A stretch of 64,000 bases of DNA from the NCBI RefSeq assembly GCF_037325665.1, contig NC_090246.1, positions 15,155,451 through 15,219,450 on the forward strand. Direction: 5' to 3'. The stretch comes from Littorina saxatilis. Taxonomy: Eukaryota; Mollusca; Gastropoda; Littorinimorpha; Littorinidae. A model generated the notes under the pieces. That model was not told where the DNA came from, did not search any database, and worked only from the letters and a program-made list of their open reading frames with translations. Below are positions 62,113-64,000 of this stretch, one piece after another (positions within the stretch are counted from its first letter, which is position 1; each line of letters opens with the position of its first letter). The position numbers and the translations under genes are program-made.

Positions 62113-63280
62113 GTGTACCTGTATGTGTCTGTCTGTCTATCTGTCTGCCTGTCCGTCTGCTTGCCTGTGCTTATATCTACACTTAACATGTGTCTGACAG
62201 ACATCACAGACAATGAGATTGAAGGCTCCAAGAAGACTGGTAAGAGTGCAGAACAGCTGAAACAACTGAACCAAGAGATGAAGAAAAAGAACAAGGACAT
62301 CAAGGCTGGTTACTATGATCTGGAAGGCAAATTTGACAAGGTTTGTACTGCATTATTTCATTTAAATACTGTCCTTTGTTCTATCCACACACACAAAAAG
62401 AAGATTCCTTGTGTACTTACCAAGGAATTGTTGTAATGAAGGAGCACAACATTCCCAGATTTTTTTGCTGTTTATTACAGTGAAAACACCCTTGTAAGAC
62501 CTTGCAAGATGTTCAAAACACCTGTAAACTTACCCCTAATTTAAGACTCGCCGTTCTATTGCTTAATTCTAAGAACATTGTAAGTCTTCGAGCTATTTAT
62601 AATTTAAAAAAATAGACAAAAAAAAGCTTCTTCTTTTTAAAGTTGAACTATTTGTGTACATTTTTCTGTAAAGTGTCCAAAGGTAAGCACAATATATCAG
62701 AGTATTATAAGCAACTTCAGAGACTGTAAGGCTAAATTACTGCATTAGGCCAAGAAAAAAAATAGGTCTGTTTACGGTAACCCGACCGACCCTATTTTTT
62801 TCGCGCGACCCTAGACTTGTTTTTGGCATTTGGGGGAAAAAAAGAAGAAAAAAATCTTGTTTTTTTTTGCAAAATAACGTAAAAATCTTGTTTTTTGGAG
62901 GGGAAAAAAAAAAAAAAAATCCCGACCTACCGACCCTATTTTTTTGGCCTATGTTACCGTAAACAGACCTTTTTTTTTGGCCTTATCACACTGTTTTTGT
63001 GTATGATTTTTTTGTATACACCATGCATATATTGTTTGCACTGTACAAGTAAAAGAAATATGTGCACACTAGAATAACTGAGACAAAGAGCAGCTTGTGG
63101 AATATTAGCATTTTTATGTCACACCTCAACTTCAGTATCAATATTACATGTATATAATTGCATGTAATTAACTTTCAGTTTGACAAAGAAGAACCAGAAT
63201 TTAAGGACAGTCGGGTTTATCAGCTTTGGGCAGTGGCCCAGAAAACAGACTGGCCAGCTGAGGAGCTGCAATCATTCAAG
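54837..63280 (+). CDS. LRPAP1: Alpha-2-macroglobulin receptor-associated protein (RAP)-like ER chaperone, exons 1-6, 3' end outside
   Basis: Exons: 54837-54995, 58560-58701, 59866-60015, 60967-61059, 62201-62340, 63179-63280; phases agree, product so far about 262 aa (human RAP 357). Exon 1 starts with a signal peptide (MNVISYVTCLIFIGSCACS) and KYSEEKN, as in vertebrate RAP, followed by YRMQKVNLLWEKAKK. Later blocks match in order: KLADLYADLLVQDKHEAALK, DKDGLKEAQ, IIEKHGLDDLFD, KLQSMWKRAEQAGFS, LEKLRDEFWHQQMKVDEMNF, and RVYQLWAVAQKTDWPAEELQ. RAP is a three-helix-bundle-repeat chaperone that keeps LDL-receptor-family proteins from binding ligand early in the ER; its C-terminal retention signal should lie beyond the window. 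Exon 2's acceptor is triplicated and exon 3's donor abuts a transposon. Confidence 0.92.
55401..56140. mobile_element. Large fold-back element with about 340-bp arms
   Basis: Bounded by GTCAGCGC (55393-55400, 56141-56148). The arms (55401-55738 and 55800-56140) are near-perfect inverted copies, both containing GGACTACTACTATCACAGAA-like sequence, GGAAGCGACTCCAAGAACAC or its complement, and GGACGAATCTTCGTTTGCGA or its complement, with a loop of about 60 bp. Ends carry the CACAGGCGGAAGGTATCG motif of the 202-bp element at 31474-31675. No coding. Confidence 0.8.
56241..56490 (+). repeat. 48-bp minisatellite
   Basis: About five copies of TCTCAGCGTTGAATTTAAAT, GCTGTGTGTTTTGCTTGCTC, GTTTTG. The repeat is a multiple of three, so long open frames on both strands are artefacts. 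Confidence 0.85.
56899..57128 (-). mobile_element. Retroposon 3' end with (TAAA)n tail
   Basis: On the minus strand, GCGCATAGTGCTTTTAGTTA, TGCGCTATAGAAATCTCC, TTAATAAATAAATAAATA. The same end is on the plus strand at 24786-24832. Probably the 3' UTR of a LINE; no coding. An A run at 57099-57122 is nearby. Confidence 0.5.
58433..58559 (+). repeat. 49-bp tandem triplication of the exon 2 acceptor
   Basis: TCATATTATCGTTGTTTGCA + G occurs at 58441, 58490 and 58539, 49 bp apart. Each ends in the acceptor TTGTTTGCAG; the last abuts exon 2 of the RAP-like gene at 58560. Confidence 0.9.
58742..59640 (+). mobile_element. Family C MITE interrupted by MITE family B
   Basis: CAGTGGAAACTCCCATTTAA and TTTCAGACCTAGC are the left half of family C; TGTTCATAACCCCTGTAAAT after 59583 continues it. 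The element at 58801-59580 sits between. RAP-like intron 2. Confidence 0.6.
58801..59580 (+). mobile_element. MITE family B, copy 2
   Basis: Begins ACATTTAGTCAAGTTTTGAC, ends TTCGCCTTACGCGACTTG. Same internal blocks as 25882-26767 (TTATGAAATTTGACATGAGA; GGTTCCTGATTCCAAAAACA), with small deletions. Confidence 0.8.
60019..60602 (+). mobile_element. Fold-back mariner-like element at the exon 3 donor of the RAP-like gene
   Basis: TA at 60017-60018 and 60603-60604. Ends CAGGGTGACACAAAAAAAAC on both sides, with inverted arms of more than 200 bp. The middle (about 60241-60410) reads SPDLNPPDFYLWGYLKDRVY, then GNNPQTIPDLKAAI: the C-terminal end of a Tc1/mariner-type (DDE) transposase with its third catalytic region. 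It is an inside-deleted, self-inverted derivative. Confidence 0.85.
61247..61703 (+). mobile_element. Full-length tRNA-derived SINE, Ser/Leu-like head
   Basis: ACCCAGGT flanks it (61239-61246, 61704-61711). The head GTGGCCGAGTGGTAATGCAC, TTGCGCTCGAAAGCGAGAGG, GAGTTCGACCC is like a tRNA-Ser(CGA). The body has GATGAGACGAAAAACCGAGG, ACGTTAAAGATCCCACG, AAAAGGGTCTTTTCTGGCAA; the tail is (ATAAC)n. RAP-like intron 4. Confidence 0.85.
62077..62112. repeat. (TG)n microsatellite
   Basis: A TG run followed by degenerate GTCTGTCTATCTGTCTGCC repeats to about 62165, ending 35 bp before exon 5. Confidence 0.9.
62478..62575 (+). mobile_element. Family C MITE fragment
   Basis: ACAGTGAAAACACCCTTGTA, AGACCTTGCAAG, CTGTAAACTTACCCCTAATT and TAAGACTCGCC match the left part of family C. 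No right end. Confidence 0.5.
62748..62982. mobile_element. PIF/Harbinger-like MITE, copy 2
   Basis: TTA at 62745-62747 and 62983-62985. Ends GGCCAAGAAAAAAAATAGGT and, reverse-complemented, GGCCAAAAAAAAAGGTCTGT, both leading into TTTACGGTAAC. Very similar to 11062-11290. RAP-like intron 5. Confidence 0.75.
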
Positions 63281-63386
63281 GTAAAAATTAAAAAACAAAT
63301 AAGAAAGGTATGTTCTTGGAACGTTTAAATATTTACGAAACAAAATGTTACCTTCACATATATATATCAACCCAGCGGTCTTTTAA

Positions 63387-64000
63387 AGGCACAGTAAGCC
63401 TCCCGTAAACCATCACAGAGCTCCCCGAGCGTCTACGTATAGTACAAGCATACTTCCATTTGAACGCTCACCGAACGGGAACATCCTGGCTGCTTTCTGT
63501 CGAGCGTGAGAAATTTTCAAAGAATTTATTTTCGTGGACTTGGCCTCAACAGCAATGGCGCCTCGTTTTGGTGCTGGACGGCTGTTATGAATACCGGAAT
63601 TCACGCCCGGACAGTAAGCCTCCCCTAAACCATCACAGATACTGTCAGGCTTTTACACACAGTACAAACACCCTTCCATTTGAACGCTCACCAAACGGGA
63701 ACATCCTAGGTGCCCTACGTAAAGAGCGAGCAATTTTTAAAGAATTAATTTTGCAGATTGTCTCGAACACTTTTTGGACCCATCCTGAACTCAGGTCAAA
63801 CATGAGTTACTTCCCTTCGGGTCTCATTCTATCGATGTAAACTGGCGATAGCCGTGAATCGATGATTATCAAAATGTTTTTGGACCGTGGTGCGTTTTTG
63901 CGCTAGACCTAACTTTTAAAATCTAAATAATACATTGACAGCTTGTTACACAAACATTCTTTAATCATAAAAGAATTCTTTTTTCATCAAGACAAGATCA
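63387..64000 (+). mobile_element. Family E element, runs off the window
   Basis: TTAA at 63383-63386, then AGGCACAGTAAGCCTCCCGT. The start is repeated at 63610 (ACAGTAAGCCTCCCCTAAAC), so one copy is inserted in or fused to another. CATCCTAGGTGCCCTACGTA shows the site left unbroken here but hit by family F in MAT intron 1. RAP-like intron 6. Confidence 0.7.

Overview
The window is animal nuclear DNA: long spliced genes with GT-AG introns, a very high load of DNA transposons, MITEs, tRNA-headed SINEs and LINE fragments, many microsatellites, and no bacterial operon features. The repeat families (several SINE types sharing a 3' domain, the AGGTCA-rich MITE, CR1-like LINEs) suggest a lophotrochozoan, most likely a gastropod mollusc. 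That is inference from repeat style and protein similarity; no species call is possible.

Four protein-coding genes can be rebuilt exon by exon. (1) Minus strand, 19129 down past position 1: the 5' part of a Mask-type ankyrin/KH gene (ANKHD1/ANKRD17), 17 exons, about 1040 residues, with the complete first array of about 15 ankyrin repeats and a polyglutamine tract. (2) Plus strand, 30952-45472: a complete 8-exon S-adenosylmethionine synthetase-like gene (389 aa) with several altered active-site positions. (3) Minus strand, 54245-51886: a two-exon FADD-like adaptor (death effector domain plus death domain, 195 aa). (4) Plus strand, 54837 to beyond 63280: the first six exons of an RAP/LRPAP1-like ER chaperone; the 3' end lies outside. 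Genes 3 and 4 are head to head with 591 bp between start codons. One intact tRNA-Glu(TTC) lies upstream of the synthetase gene.

Mobile DNA fills the rest. 1-19129: Mask introns with a MULE-like MITE, an AGGTCA-rich element, a full SINE with target duplications, a Harbinger-like MITE inside another MITE, a hAT-like element with 6-bp target duplications and a LINE tail. 19130-30951: intergenic, with two 5-bp-TSD hAT-like MITEs, a long-TIR MITE, a three-layer nest (a TTAA MITE hit by another MITE and by a LINE), and a RecQ-like helicase scrap cut by a CR1-like LINE. 31028-45369: synthetase introns, including a four-element nest, a 64-bp satellite split by a hAT element that still carries zinc-finger coding, and an 861-bp tRNA-headed retroposon. 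45473-51885: intergenic, with a second copy of the AGGTCA element and a composite TTAA MITE locus carrying a 34-bp micro-insertion. 55000-64000: LRPAP1 introns with a 750-bp fold-back, a fold-back mariner at an exon-3 splice donor, a SINE and MITEs.

The most unusual signals are splice junctions caught in small tandem duplications (both ends of Mask exon 13; the LRPAP1 exon 2 acceptor), a mariner element inserted inside a splice donor, and the altered catalytic signatures of the AdoMet synthetase. No CRISPR array, virus-derived element or clearly new multi-gene system was seen.
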